DNA of 41,820 bases from Oscillospiraceae bacterium (GCA_022804995.1 JAAWUC010000005.1:1-41820); one strand, 5' to 3'. Shown: positions 14,399 to 22,550, numbered from the stretch's first letter. Numbers and translations: made by a program. The notes: generated by a model not told the origin, from the sequence alone.

Positions 14399-16492
14399 AT
14401 GAGCGAGAAAACAATTCCCGAGCTTTTCGGCAGTATGGTTTTCAACGAGGAGGTCATGCGCCAGCGCCTATCCTCCACCTGCTACAGGGCCTGGAAGAAG
14501 TGCGTGGAGGAGGGCACCCCCCTCTCCCTGGAGCACGCCCACGAGATGGCTGCGGAGATGAAAAACTGGGCCATGGACCGGGGCGCCACCCACTTTACCC
14601 ACTGGTTCCAGCCCATGACCGGCGTCACTGCCGAGAAGCACGACAGCTTTATCTCCCCCGACGGCGGGCGGGTGCTCATGCAGTTTTCCGGCAAGGAGCT
14701 GGTCAAAGGCGAGCCGGACGCTTCCTCCTTCCCCTCCGGCGGCCTGCGGGCCACCTTTGAGGCCCGGGGCTACACCGCCTGGGATCCCTCCTCCTTCGCC
14801 TTCATCAAGGACGGAAGCCTCTGCGTCCCCACCATCTTCTGCTCCTACAGCGGTCAGGCCCTGGACAAAAAAACCCCCCTGCTGCGGTCCATGGAGGAGC
14901 TCTCCCGGCAGGCTGTCCGGGTGCTGAGGCTCTTTGGGGACACGGATGTGAAAAAGGTGGTCAGCCAGGTGGGCCCCGAGCAGGAATACTTTCTGATCGA
15001 CAGGGACGTCTGCCGGAAGCGGGAGGACCTGATGCTCACCGGCCGGACCCTCTTCGGAGCCAAGCCCCCAAAGGGCCAGGAGCTGGAGGACCACTACTTC
15101 GGCACCATCAAGCCCCGGGTGGCCGCCTTTATGCGGGAGCTGGACGAGGAGCTGTGGAAGCTGGGGATTCTGGCCAAGACCAAGCACAACGAGGTGGCCC
15201 CCGCCCAGCACGAGCTGGCCCCCATCTATAACGACGCCAACACCGCTTGCGACCACAACCAGCTGACCATGGAGGTCATGAAGAAGGTAGCGGGGCGGCA
15301 CAATATGGTCTGCCTGCTCCACGAAAAGCCCTTCGCCGGGGTCAACGGCTCCGGCAAGCACGACAACTGGTCCCTGTCCACCGACACGGGCCTCAACCTT
15401 TTCAAGCCCGGCTCCACCCCCAGCCAGAACGCCCGGTTCCTGCTGTTTCTGACCGCCTTTATCAAGGGCGTGGATGAGTACCAGGATCTGCTGCGCTGCT
15501 CCGTAGCCAACCCGGGCAACGACCACCGCCTGGGGGCGCAGGAGGCCCCGCCGGCCATTATCTCCATCTTTCTGGGGGACGAGCTGACAGCGATTGTGGA
15601 GTCCATTATCCACGGCACCGACTATGTGGACACCAGCAAGAAGATTCTGTCCATCGGCGTGGACACCCTGCCCTCCATCCCCCAGGACACCACCGACCGG
15701 AACCGGACCTCCCCCCTGGCCTTCACCGGCAACAAGTTTGAGTTCCGGATGCTGGGCTCCAGCCAGTCCATCTCCGGCCCCAACATCGCCCTGAACACTA
15801 TCATGGCCGAACAGCTCAGCCAATTTGCCGACGAGCTGGAGGGCGCGGAGGACTTCACCGCCGCCCTTCACGACCTCATCCGGCGGACCCTCACCAACCA
15901 CCAGAGGATCATCTTCAACGGCAACGGCTACGAGGGCGCCTGGGTGGAGGAGGCGGCGCGCCGGGGGCTGAGCAACCTGACCTGCACCGCAGACGCCCTG
16001 GAGACCTATATCCAGCCCAAGCACATCGAGCTTTTCCGGAAGCACGGCGTATTCACCGAGGAGGAGCTCCGGGCCCGGAATGAAATCCACCTGATGAACT
16101 ACTGCGAGGTGGTGGGCATTGAGGCCCGGACCATGATCGACATGGTGAAGCGGGATATTTTCCCCGCTGTCAGCGCCTTTTCCGGGGAGGTGGCGAAGAA
16201 TCTGGGCCTCAAGCGCTCCGCGCTGCCGGATCTGGAGTGTTCTGCGGAGGAAAAGCTCCTGCGCCGGCTCAGCGGCCTCACCGGGGAGATGATGCGGCAG
16301 CTGGAGGCTCTGGAGGAAGCTGTCGCCGCCCCCAAGGGGAAGGATGCTTATGAGGCAGCCCACTACTACAAGTACACGGTATTCGTTGTGATGGACGCCC
16401 TGCGGGCGGCGGTGGACGAGCTGGAGACCATCACCTCCGCCTCCTACTGGCCCTATCCGTCCTACGTGGATCTGCTGTTCTCTGTCCAATAA
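14399..16492 (+). CDS. glnN: Type III glutamine synthetase
   Basis: Makes glutamine from glutamate, ammonia and ATP. At 697 residues it matches the GSIII family (about 700 aa), not the 450-residue GSI. Family marks include GSMVFNEEVM near the N-terminus, THWFQPMTG, the glutamate-binding QEYFLID, the metal-site KHNEVAPAQHELAP, NGSGKHDNWSLSTD, and DRNRTSPLAFTGNKFEFRM. The ATG at 14399 follows GAAAGGAGAA; the frame is open further upstream inside asnB but lacks a ribosome site. Its product feeds the amidotransferase of AsnB, and it appears to be under the same T-box. No nitrogen regulator such as glnR or amtB-glnK is nearby. Confidence 0.97.
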   Translation: MSEKTIPELFGSMVFNEEVMRQRLSSTCYRAWKKCVEEGTPLSLEHAHEMAAEMKNWAMDRGATHFTHWFQPMTGVTAEKHDSFISPDGGRVLMQFSGKELVKGEPDASSFPSGGLRATFEARGYTAWDPSSFAFIKDGSLCVPTIFCSYSGQALDKKTPLLRSMEELSRQAVRVLRLFGDTDVKKVVSQVGPEQEYFLIDRDVCRKREDLMLTGRTLFGAKPPKGQELEDHYFGTIKPRVAAFMRELDEELWKLGILAKTKHNEVAPAQHELAPIYNDANTACDHNQLTMEVMKKVAGRHNMVCLLHEKPFAGVNGSGKHDNWSLSTDTGLNLFKPGSTPSQNARFLLFLTAFIKGVDEYQDLLRCSVANPGNDHRLGAQEAPPAIISIFLGDELTAIVESIIHGTDYVDTSKKILSIGVDTLPSIPQDTTDRNRTSPLAFTGNKFEFRMLGSSQSISGPNIALNTIMAEQLSQFADELEGAEDFTAALHDLIRRTLTNHQRIIFNGNGYEGAWVEEAARRGLSNLTCTADALETYIQPKHIELFRKHGVFTEEELRARNEIHLMNYCEVVGIEARTMIDMVKRDIFPAVSAFSGEVAKNLGLKRSALPDLECSAEEKLLRRLSGLTGEMMRQLEALEEAVAAPKGKDAYEAAHYYKYTVFVVMDALRAAVDELETITSASYWPYPSYVDLLFSVQ

Positions 16493-16593
16493 AATCCAAG
16501 AAGCTTGGAGGCTTCCGCCGGAAACTGGCCGTATTTTGTGAAGTATATCTATAAAAGCAGGCCCATCCCTACGCTTTTTGTCTATGGGGGGCA

Positions 16594-16622
16594 TTGATAT
16601 ATTGGAAAATAAGGTGTACCAT
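16594..16622 (+). promoter_or_regulatory. Possible promoter of the DUF6465-like gene
   Basis: TTGATA (16594-16599), 17 bases, TACCAT (16617-16622), about 58 bases ahead of the start. The -10 box is imperfect. The rest of the 187-base gap after glnN shows a small TCCAAG/CTTGGA hairpin but no convincing terminator. Confidence 0.35.
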
Positions 16623-16679
16623 TCCATTAGTGCCAAAGTATATCCGGCGCTGTATTAAAAAGATTGGAGTAGTACGAAA

Positions 16680-16970
16680 ATGGCTCGACTCAAGAAGAGC
16701 ACCCCTGTCAAGGCCGCAACGGCGGCTGCCGAGACGACGAAGGAGAAGATCGTCAAGAAGCCCGCCGCAAAGAAGACGGAGGAGATCTATCTCCAGGCCG
16801 GCGGTATGGAATGGAATGTTTCCGGCTGCAAGGAGCGCGTCATCGCCGCCTTTACGGCGGATGGCCGCAAGTCGTCCAGCGTCAAAAAGCTGGTGATTTA
16901 CCTCAAGCCCGAGGAGGGCAAAGCATACTATGTCATCAACGATACCGAGAACGGAAGCGTTGACCTGTAA
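16680..16970 (+). CDS. Small basic protein, DUF6465-like
   Basis: A 96-residue protein of unknown function. It has a Lys/Ala/Thr-rich, probably disordered N-terminus (about 1-35, with VKKPAAKKTEE) that resembles the tails of nucleic-acid-binding proteins, then a compact domain (about 36-96) with IYLQAGGMEWNV, KKLVIYLKPEEGKAYYVIND and a terminal GSVDL. The C-terminal KPEEGKAYYVIND segment is what I associate with the DUF6465 family of Clostridia; that assignment is from memory of the family. ATG at 16680, with GGAG about 10 bases ahead. It appears to be monocistronic, between its own promoter and a strong terminator. Confidence 0.8.
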   Translation: MARLKKSTPVKAATAAAETTKEKIVKKPAAKKTEEIYLQAGGMEWNVSGCKERVIAAFTADGRKSSSVKKLVIYLKPEEGKAYYVINDTENGSVDL

Positions 16971-17014
16971 AAAGAGAGAGCGATGCTCCTGACGGAACAC
17001 CGCTCTCTCTTTTT
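16969..17014 (+). terminator. Strong bidirectional terminator
   Basis: A 14-bp stem (AAAAAGAGAGAGCG with CGCTCTCTCTTTTT) and an 18-base loop begin at the stop codon of the DUF6465-like gene. T runs occur on both strands, so it can also stop transcripts coming from 17616. Confidence 0.9.
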
Positions 17015-17205
17015 ATCTATTTCTGCTCACTGACTCCTCTGGAGACAGGACTGCCGCCTCCACCGGACCAGACCATCTTTGCGCGGCCGGGGAGGCCGTA
17101 GGTTTCTCCCCAGCCGCTTGTCTGAATTCACAGCCTGCGGTTTCTGCCCGCTTAGGACAGCCACCGTACCGTCCTCTAGCGTTACAAAGCGGCTCCCTTC
17201 CCGCT

Positions 17206-17616
17206 CTAAATGGCAAACAATAGCTCCCACTCGCTGTTCAAAACCCGCAATTCTTCCTGTACCAGAACATACCGGATTCCATCCCGGTCCATAGAGAACC
17301 CCTGGGACCCGCCCAACTCCACACGCTGTATCTCGCCGCCGTTCCGGTCCAGCTGCCGCAGGCTGTCCACACTTCCGCTACCGGTATGGAAGCCCTCCGG
17401 CAGATCGTAGAAGCTGTAAGCCCTCTTCTCCCGGCCCCGCAGGGAGCCGCCCGCCTCGATGTAGAGGGCGCTGGGGTAGACGCCGCCCTCCGCTCCCAAT
17501 TCCAGAAAGGATAGCGTCCAATACGCTGGATTATCCGGTTCCGGGGCCTCCCCGCAGGCGGAGAGCACAAGAATTCGAAGTATCGGAATCACAGCGGTAT
17601 GAAAGCTGACACGCAT
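17206..17616 (-). CDS. Putative small lipoprotein of unknown function
   Basis: A 136-residue frame with a signal-like start (FHTAVIPILRILVLSAC) containing a usable lipobox LSAC. The mature part is rich in short beta-like strands (SFLELGAEGGVYPSALYIEAGG, GIRYVLVQEELRVLNSEW). I do not recognise the family. The ribosome site is weak (GAGA about 8 bases ahead), so the start is uncertain. The frame ends at WELLFAI, yet an overlapping minus frame (17027-17230) continues plausibly as CHLEREGSRFVTLEDGTVAVLSG before turning Arg-rich, so a frameshift is possible. It stands alone between two hairpins. Confidence 0.5.
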   Translation of the reverse strand: MRVSFHTAVIPILRILVLSACGEAPEPDNPAYWTLSFLELGAEGGVYPSALYIEAGGSLRGREKRAYSFYDLPEGFHTGSGSVDSLRQLDRNGGEIQRVELGGSQGFSMDRDGIRYVLVQEELRVLNSEWELLFAI

Positions 17617-17705
17617 ATAGATATCTCTGTTCGATTGCCCTTTTTCCGCCTCTTCTTCATTATGTCAAAAACCTCGCCACCGGCAAGGATCTCTGACAGG
17701 CTGAA

Positions 17706-17740
17706 TCACCGGAACCATTGCAACGCAATGGTTCCGGTGA
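17706..17740. terminator. Perfect 16-bp hairpin downstream of the hydroxyacid dehydrogenase gene
   Basis: TCACCGGAACCATTGC (17706-17721), loop AAC, then the exact complement (17725-17740). The stem lies 22 bases beyond the stop of the minus-strand gene at 17762. The T-rich tail (CTGTTTGTTTTT) is on the plus strand; the minus-strand tail is only TTCAG. Confidence 0.7.
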
Positions 17741-17761
17741 CTGTTTGTTTTTCGGATCCCT

Positions 17762-18730
17762 TCAGAACCTGTTAACCTGGTGCTTGAGGGGTTGTCCCCG
17801 CAATACCCGGACCACCTCGGCGGCAGCGCTGGTCAGCAGAGTGTACATGGCCTCCTCGGTGTACCAGGCAGCGTGGGGCGTCACAACGGCGTTCTCCAGC
17901 CCCAGCAGCGGGTGGTCCGCCGGAACCGACTCCGTGGAGAGAACGTCCAGTCCCGCTCCGGCGATGACGCCCCGCCGCAGGGCCTCCACCAGCGCCGCCT
18001 CATCCACCAGACCGCCTCGGGCTGTATTGATCAGATAGGCCGTGGGCTTCATCCTGGCGAGGAAGTCCTCGTTGACCATCTTATCGGTCTCCGCAGTGTG
18101 GTGAAGCTGGATATTGACAAAATCGCTCTGGGCCAGCAGACTGTCCAGCTCTTTTACCTGTGTGATCCCGCACCGCTCAAATATCTCCTCGGGCAGATAG
18201 GGATCATAGCCCAGCACTGTCAGGCCAAAGGCTTTCGCTTTGGGCACAATGCACCTGGCGATATTGCCGCAGCCCACCAGCCCCAGGGTCTTGTACCGAA
18301 GAGCCCCTACCGGCTTGGCCGCCGAGTAGTCCCAGCTGCCGTCCGCAGCCGCCCGCTCCAGTTGCTTCATCTTCTTCGCACAGTTCAGCAGGAGAAGCAT
18401 GGCGTGGTTGGAAACCTCCTCCACGCAGTAGTCTGGTACATTTGCCACAGGGATCCGCTTCTCGCTGGCCGCCTGTAGGTCGATGTTGTCAACTCCCACC
18501 GCACTGCGAGCAATGACCTTGCAGTTTTTCAGATTTTTGATAATATCGCTGTCCAGCTGCTCAAAGTGGCACATTACACCGTCCGCATATTCAGTCTCAC
18601 GCAGGATATCCGCCTTGGTGTGCAGCTGCATGGGGATAAATTCAATATCCGCCTCCTTATCGTAGACATCGCAGAAGGGCTGAATGGACTCATAGCGGTA
18701 ATCCGTCAAAACAACACGAAATTTATTCAT
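17762..18730 (-). CDS. D-isomer-specific 2-hydroxyacid dehydrogenase
   Basis: NAD(P)-dependent enzyme that interconverts 2-oxo acids and D-2-hydroxyacids. The 322 residues have the flavodoxin-like substrate domain (1-95 and about 290-322) wrapped around a Rossmann domain with GLVGCGNIAR (about 150-159). The catalytic triad is present: Arg238 in NTARGG, Glu267 and His286 in PHAAW. There is no ACT domain, so it is not full-length SerA; the C-terminal-binding-protein/glyoxylate-reductase side of the family fits best. The ATG at 18728-18730 follows AAGGAAAGG. It sits 55 bp after the RraA-family gene at the end of the sugar-acid block, so I infer that it reduces or oxidises a 2-oxo or 2-hydroxy acid from that pathway. 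Substrate unknown. Confidence 0.9.
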   Translation of the reverse strand: MNKFRVVLTDYRYESIQPFCDVYDKEADIEFIPMQLHTKADILRETEYADGVMCHFEQLDSDIIKNLKNCKVIARSAVGVDNIDLQAASEKRIPVANVPDYCVEEVSNHAMLLLLNCAKKMKQLERAAADGSWDYSAAKPVGALRYKTLGLVGCGNIARCIVPKAKAFGLTVLGYDPYLPEEIFERCGITQVKELDSLLAQSDFVNIQLHHTAETDKMVNEDFLARMKPTAYLINTARGGLVDEAALVEALRRGVIAGAGLDVLSTESVPADHPLLGLENAVVTPHAAWYTEEAMYTLLTSAAAEVVRVLRGQPLKHQVNRF

Positions 18731-18785
18731 GTTTTTGCTGCCTTTCCTTATGTATTTTCCGAAGTGCGTCAGCCTTCGGCTGTCC

Positions 18786-19439
18786 TCAGATTGCGCCAAT
18801 TTTGGAGTATGTCTCCGCCAGACTCTCCCCAGCCAGCAGACGATCCCGAACGTCGTCCTCCCGCTGGATGGTCGCCACGGCCCGCTCCACCACCTCGTCC
18901 AGTTTGTCCTGGGGAATGACCGCCACACCGTCGATATCACCGAAGACGTAGTCGCCAGGGTTGATGGTGACACCGTCAATCTGGATGGGGATTTTGCACT
19001 CATTGACCTCCGCCCGGCCCTTGGAGGTGTTGGGCAGGTGGCCCCGATAGATGAGGGGGAACTTCATCTCCCGGACACTCTTCAAATCCCGGGCCAGGCC
19101 GTCAAGAATGGCGCCGGTACCGCCCTTGGACCTGATGGCAGTGGCCATCAGCTCGCCCAGAATGGCGCAGTTATACGCCCCGCGGGTGGTCAGCACCAGC
19201 ACGTCGTCCTTCTGCATCTGATCCAGCACCTCGCACTGAGCGGTCAGCGGACTCTCCGGCATAGCATATACCTGGGTGGCCACAGCGGTGAAAGCCCTGC
19301 CGAACACCACCGTATCCGGCAGCACCGTGCCCATCTCCGGTCCCAGATACTGGTGGCGGAGTCCCATCTGATCCAGCACATCACAGATGATGCCCGAGTA
19401 GAGAATGTCTTTCAGTTCTTCCATCGTGTACTTTTTCAT
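18786..19439 (-). CDS. RraA / HMG aldolase family protein
   Basis: Member of the family that includes 4-hydroxy-4-methyl-2-oxoglutarate (HMG) aldolase and the RNase E inhibitor RraA. The 217 residues show CDVLDQMG, a GELMA segment (95-99) and GGTGAILDGLARD with Arg117 and Asp118, the pair used for pyruvate and metal binding in true aldolases, then GDIDGVAVIP. Having both residues favours a lyase rather than an RNase regulator. The ATG at 19437-19439 follows AGGAGG. Two copies of the ATCATC-N-GATGT palindrome (19471-19481 and 19585-19595) lie upstream, giving this gene and the hydroxyacid dehydrogenase their own controlled promoter. The likely role is cleaving a 4-hydroxy-2-oxo acid to pyruvate plus an oxo compound; the substrate is inferred. 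Confidence 0.87.
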   Translation of the reverse strand: MKKYTMEELKDILYSGIICDVLDQMGLRHQYLGPEMGTVLPDTVVFGRAFTAVATQVYAMPESPLTAQCEVLDQMQKDDVLVLTTRGAYNCAILGELMATAIRSKGGTGAILDGLARDLKSVREMKFPLIYRGHLPNTSKGRAEVNECKIPIQIDGVTINPGDYVFGDIDGVAVIPQDKLDEVVERAVATIQREDDVRDRLLAGESLAETYSKIGAI

Positions 19440-19469
19440 TGTTAAATTCCTCCTGTCAAAATTTTGCAA

Positions 19470-19481
19470 ATCATCGGATGT
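19470..19481 (-). promoter_or_regulatory. GntR-type operator copy upstream of the RraA-family gene
   Basis: ATCATC-G-GATGT on the plus strand, palindromic core TCATC-N-GATG(A/T). It lies about 30 bases ahead of the start codon and 11 bases ahead of the ribosome site, where a bound protein would block the promoter or early transcription. Confidence 0.65.
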
Positions 19482-19583
19482 ATTTTTCAAAAAGAGAACA
19501 AAAATTGACACAAAAATCCAGACTTCCGGCAAAAAAGCCTAAAAGCCTTCGGACTAATTTAAAGTACTGCTTATTTTCTAAAA

Positions 19584-19595
19584 GTCATCAGATGT
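19584..19595 (-). promoter_or_regulatory. Second GntR-type operator copy upstream of the RraA-family gene
   Basis: GTCATC-A-GATGT, 114 bases centre to centre from the other copy and just outside the SDR stop codon. The spacing would allow looping between two bound dimers. Confidence 0.65.
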
Positions 19596-19603
19596 ATTAA
19601 GAT

Positions 19604-20452
19604 TCAAACTCCGCAGTAGGCGCTGAAGCCGCCGTCCACCGGGAGAATCACCCCCGTCACAAAGCCGCTGGCTGTGCTGTCGCAGAGGTACAGCATCGCT
19701 CCCACCAGTTCCTCCGGCTCCCCGAAGCGCCCCACGGGCGTGCCGCTGATAATCTTTCGGGAGCGCTCGGTATAGCCGCCGTCCTCCCGGAAGAGAAGGC
19801 CGCGGTTGATCTTTGTGGCGAAAAATCCCGGTGCAATGGCGTTGACCCGGATTCCTACGTCCGCCAGATAGGTGGCCAGCCACTGGGTCAGATTGCTCAC
19901 CGCCGCCTTGCTGGCGCTGTAGGCCACCTGTTTGGTGAGAGGAGAGATCCCGCTCATGGAGGTGATATTGAGGATACAGGCCCCCTCCACCTCCGCCATC
20001 CCTCTGGCAAACACCTTTGTCACATTGAAAATCCCCAGGCAGTTCAAATCCAACACCGAAGCAACCGCCTCCGAGGAGAGGTTGAAGAGCGTCTTCTCCT
20101 GCTCCGGCGGCGCGTCCAGGCTGTCCAGGGAGGCCCGCTCCCGGGTGGTGCAGGCATCGGCGGGCGCCGCTCCCGCGCCGTTGATCAGGATATGGCAGGG
20201 GCCGTAGGCCGCGCGGATCTGCCGCTCAGCAGCTCTCACGCTGTCCAGATCCATCACATCGCAGGCCACGGCTATGGCCTGGCCGCCTTCTGCGGTGATC
20301 CTTCCGGCTGCTTTCTCCGCCGTCTCCCGGCGGCTGCCGATGACGGCCACCTTCGCCCCGGCCCGCGCCAGAGCAAGGCAGAGCTCCCCGCACAGAGCGC
20401 CGCTGCCGCCCGTGACAATCGCTGTCTTTCCCGTAAAATCCGCTTGGATCAT
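19604..20452 (-). CDS. SDR oxidoreductase of the D-mannonate/fructuronate oxidoreductase type
   Basis: NAD(P)-dependent short-chain dehydrogenase, 282 residues. The nucleotide loop is TGGSGALCGE and the catalytic set is Ser165, Tyr178 and Lys182 (YSASK). The stretches IRVNAIAPGFFATKINR, PVGRFGEPEELVGAMLYL and the ending VDGGFSAYCGV match the Firmicute proteins annotated as D-mannonate oxidoreductase, which act on sugar acids, better than fatty-acid SDRs such as FabG. The ATG at 20450-20452 overlaps the tctA stop as ATGA, with AAGGAG inside tctA, so translation is probably coupled to the transporter. That coupling supports a role in oxidising the imported compound. Exact substrate unknown. Confidence 0.88.
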   Translation of the reverse strand: MIQADFTGKTAIVTGGSGALCGELCLALARAGAKVAVIGSRRETAEKAAGRITAEGGQAIAVACDVMDLDSVRAAERQIRAAYGPCHILINGAGAAPADACTTRERASLDSLDAPPEQEKTLFNLSSEAVASVLDLNCLGIFNVTKVFARGMAEVEGACILNITSMSGISPLTKQVAYSASKAAVSNLTQWLATYLADVGIRVNAIAPGFFATKINRGLLFREDGGYTERSRKIISGTPVGRFGEPEELVGAMLYLCDSTASGFVTGVILPVDGGFSAYCGV

Positions 20453-21954
20453 ATTCTGTTCTCCTTTGCCTGTATCCGCTCCCGGACGATGGGCCACACC
20501 ACGAAGAACACCAGCAGCAGCGCCAGCACCGCCGCCACAGGGCGCGTCACAAACAGCGCCACATTGTACTTCCCGGCCATGAGCCCCCGCCGGTAGTTGA
20601 GCTCCACCAGACTGCCCAATATGATACCCAATGCCATGGGGGCGGGGGAAATGTGCAGCTTTTTAAAGAGGAAGCCCACAAAGCCGAACACCACCATTAC
20701 GGCAATATCAAAGGACCGAACATTGGCCGCATAGGCGCCGATAACCGAGAGAACCACTACAATCGGCATAATGACGCCCACATGGATCTCCAGAACCTTG
20801 CCGATAATCGGGGTCATAATGATCCCCTCCACCAGTACCATAATATTGACCAGCAGCAGCAGAGCGCCCAGGAAGTAAATAAAATGGGGGTTATCCGACA
20901 TAAAGCTTGGGCCGGTCTGGTAGCCGTGGAGCTGGAGCCCGCCCAGCAGGATGGCCGAAACCGCGTCCCCCGCCACCCCTAGCGTCAGCATGGGGATAAA
21001 TACGCCAGAGGTACAGGCGTTATTGGCCGTCTCAGAGGCGATGATCCCCTCCCAGCTGCCGTGGCCGAACTGCTCCTTGTGCTTGCTCCGGCGGCGCGCC
21101 GTGTCGTAGGCCACCCAGGAGGCGATATCCTCCCCCGCGCCGGGAACCGCACCGATAAGCGTTCCGATGACGCTGGAGGCAACAAAGAGCTTGAAATTGT
21201 TCTTGAGCATGACAAAGCTCTCTTTGACATAGCCCACCAAATCTCCCACGGTAGTGTTCTTGATATTCTCAATCAGATGGGATTCCGGATCGGTCAGAGA
21301 TGTAATGGCCTCGGACAGTCCGAACAGCCCCACCATGGCGGGTACCAGGGAGATGCCGGCCTTCAGCCCGGAGATCCCCAGGGTGAAGCGGGTTCCGCCA
21401 TAAATGCCGTCAATTCCAATGCAGGAGATAAAAAGTCCCGCCATGCCGGAGATGAGGCCCTTGTAGGGCCGCTCGGCGGACATACTCCCGCAGATGACAA
21501 TGCCGAACATGCCCAGCCAGAAAAACTCCCAGTAGCCGATGAGCATAGCGGCCTTGGAGATCGGGTGGGCCAGGAGCATCAGGATACACAAACCGATGAC
21601 GCCCCCAGCGGCAGAGGCTGTCGTCACCATGACGCCGGCGCGGACCCCCTCTCCCCGCTTGGTGAGGGGGAAGCCCTCCAGCGCCGTTGCGGCAGAGGAC
21701 GGCGTGCCGGGGACATTCAGCAGAATCGCGGACCGGGAGCCACCGTAGATGCCGCCCAAAAAAACACCCACCATTACCACCAGAGCGTTGGCGGGCCCTA
21801 GGCCCAGGGTGGTGGATACCAGCAGGGACACGCCCATGGTGGCGGTCAGCCCCGGCAGCGCACCGACGACAATGCCGGCCAGAGTGGAAAACGCCAGCAA
21901 AAGCAAACTTTCAAGGTTCAGCAGGGACGCAATATCCAGTTGTACCGCATTCAA
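20449..21954 (-). CDS. tctA: Tripartite tricarboxylate transporter permease TctA
   Basis: Large membrane subunit of a TTT-family secondary carrier, which takes up carboxylates with the help of a binding protein. The 501 residues give about 10-12 membrane segments and the TctA signatures GALPGLTATMGVSLL, GIYGGSRSAILLNVPGTPSSAATALEGFPL and, in the second half, GAVPGAGEDIASWVAYD and ETANNACTSGVFIP. The apparent start is TTG at 21952-21954, set by GGAGGGG 7 bases ahead; the nearest ATG is out of frame. It lies 15 bp after tctB and overlaps the SDR gene downstream. TTT systems commonly carry citrate, tartrate, aromatic acids or sugar acids; the flanking enzymes favour a hydroxy or sugar acid here. 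Confidence 0.95.
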   Translation of the reverse strand: MNAVQLDIASLLNLESLLLLAFSTLAGIVVGALPGLTATMGVSLLVSTTLGLGPANALVVMVGVFLGGIYGGSRSAILLNVPGTPSSAATALEGFPLTKRGEGVRAGVMVTTASAAGGVIGLCILMLLAHPISKAAMLIGYWEFFWLGMFGIVICGSMSAERPYKGLISGMAGLFISCIGIDGIYGGTRFTLGISGLKAGISLVPAMVGLFGLSEAITSLTDPESHLIENIKNTTVGDLVGYVKESFVMLKNNFKLFVASSVIGTLIGAVPGAGEDIASWVAYDTARRRSKHKEQFGHGSWEGIIASETANNACTSGVFIPMLTLGVAGDAVSAILLGGLQLHGYQTGPSFMSDNPHFIYFLGALLLLVNIMVLVEGIIMTPIIGKVLEIHVGVIMPIVVVLSVIGAYAANVRSFDIAVMVVFGFVGFLFKKLHISPAPMALGIILGSLVELNYRRGLMAGKYNVALFVTRPVAAVLALLLVFFVVWPIVRERIQAKENRI

Positions 21955-21969
21955 TGGTTTACCCCTCCT

Positions 21970-22482
21970 TTACGTCGGCATCATGACCTTCAGGCCATAG
22001 TGGAACACAACATAGATCACCAGCACGGAGGAAGCCGAGATGGCAACAGTCTTGGGAATGGAGATATTGTTGAAAAGCTTGATGGTCACACAGAGGAAAA
22101 CGAAGGAGGCCAGCACAAAACCGTACTCCCGGCTGAGATCGCCCAGCAGAGGAATAAGCACGAACACATAGACCATCACCGCCACGGAGATGATCACAAA
22201 GTGCAGCTTCTGCGTCCGGTCCCCCAGCAGCTCGTCCAGCCAGGAGGTCTTCCTTCCCTGGGGGTGCTCCCGCTTATCCCGTCTGATCTGCCCCAGCAGA
22301 TCCAGCGTCCACCAGACCGACAGCAGCAGCAGAATCACTCCCAGCAGGAAGGGAAACGCGCCGGAGCTGACCGAGAAGGTGGGAGCCAGACCGATGGGCA
22401 GCGCCCACGCCATCCAGCAGATACCGACCGACAAAAAGAGAAACACAAGGGCAATGGTCAGTTCAAAAAACAACAATCGCAA
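21970..22482 (-). CDS. tctB: Tripartite tricarboxylate transporter small subunit TctB
   Basis: Small four-helix membrane partner of TctA. The 170 residues have hydrophobic segments at about 5-27, 41-62, 95-115 and 120-166, with a charged cytoplasmic loop (DLLGQIRRDKREHPQGRK) between the second and third, which is the TctB pattern; sequence conservation in this family is low, so the topology and position carry the call. The start is TTG at 22480-22482, preceded by AAGGATGTGA; no in-frame ATG is available. It is separated from tctC by a GC-rich hairpin that could reduce its expression relative to the binding protein. Confidence 0.88.
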   Translation of the reverse strand: MRLLFFELTIALVFLFLSVGICWMAWALPIGLAPTFSVSSGAFPFLLGVILLLLSVWWTLDLLGQIRRDKREHPQGRKTSWLDELLGDRTQKLHFVIISVAVMVYVFVLIPLLGDLSREYGFVLASFVFLCVTIKLFNNISIPKTVAISASSVLVIYVVFHYGLKVMMPT

Positions 22483-22515
22483 TCACATCCTTTTTACATG
22501 CGCATAACGCCAGCG

Positions 22516-22550
22516 GGCGGGGACCCCGCAAGGGCCGCCGGGCCCCCGCC
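22516..22550 (-). repeat. GC-rich hairpin between tctC and tctB
   Basis: GGCGGGG (22516-22522) pairs with CCCCGCC (22544-22550), with further GC pairing inside. No T tract follows, so it is more likely an mRNA-stabilising or partial-attenuation element than a full terminator. Confidence 0.5.

Noticed and set aside
14468-16636. 722-residue minus-strand open frame opposite glnN
   Set aside because: Low-complexity shadow of GSIII, which shows all its signature motifs on the plus strand.
18786-19439. RNase E inhibitor RraA
   Set aside because: The Arg117-Asp118 pair typical of aldolases is present and the gene lies in a metabolic operon, so the lyase reading is favoured.
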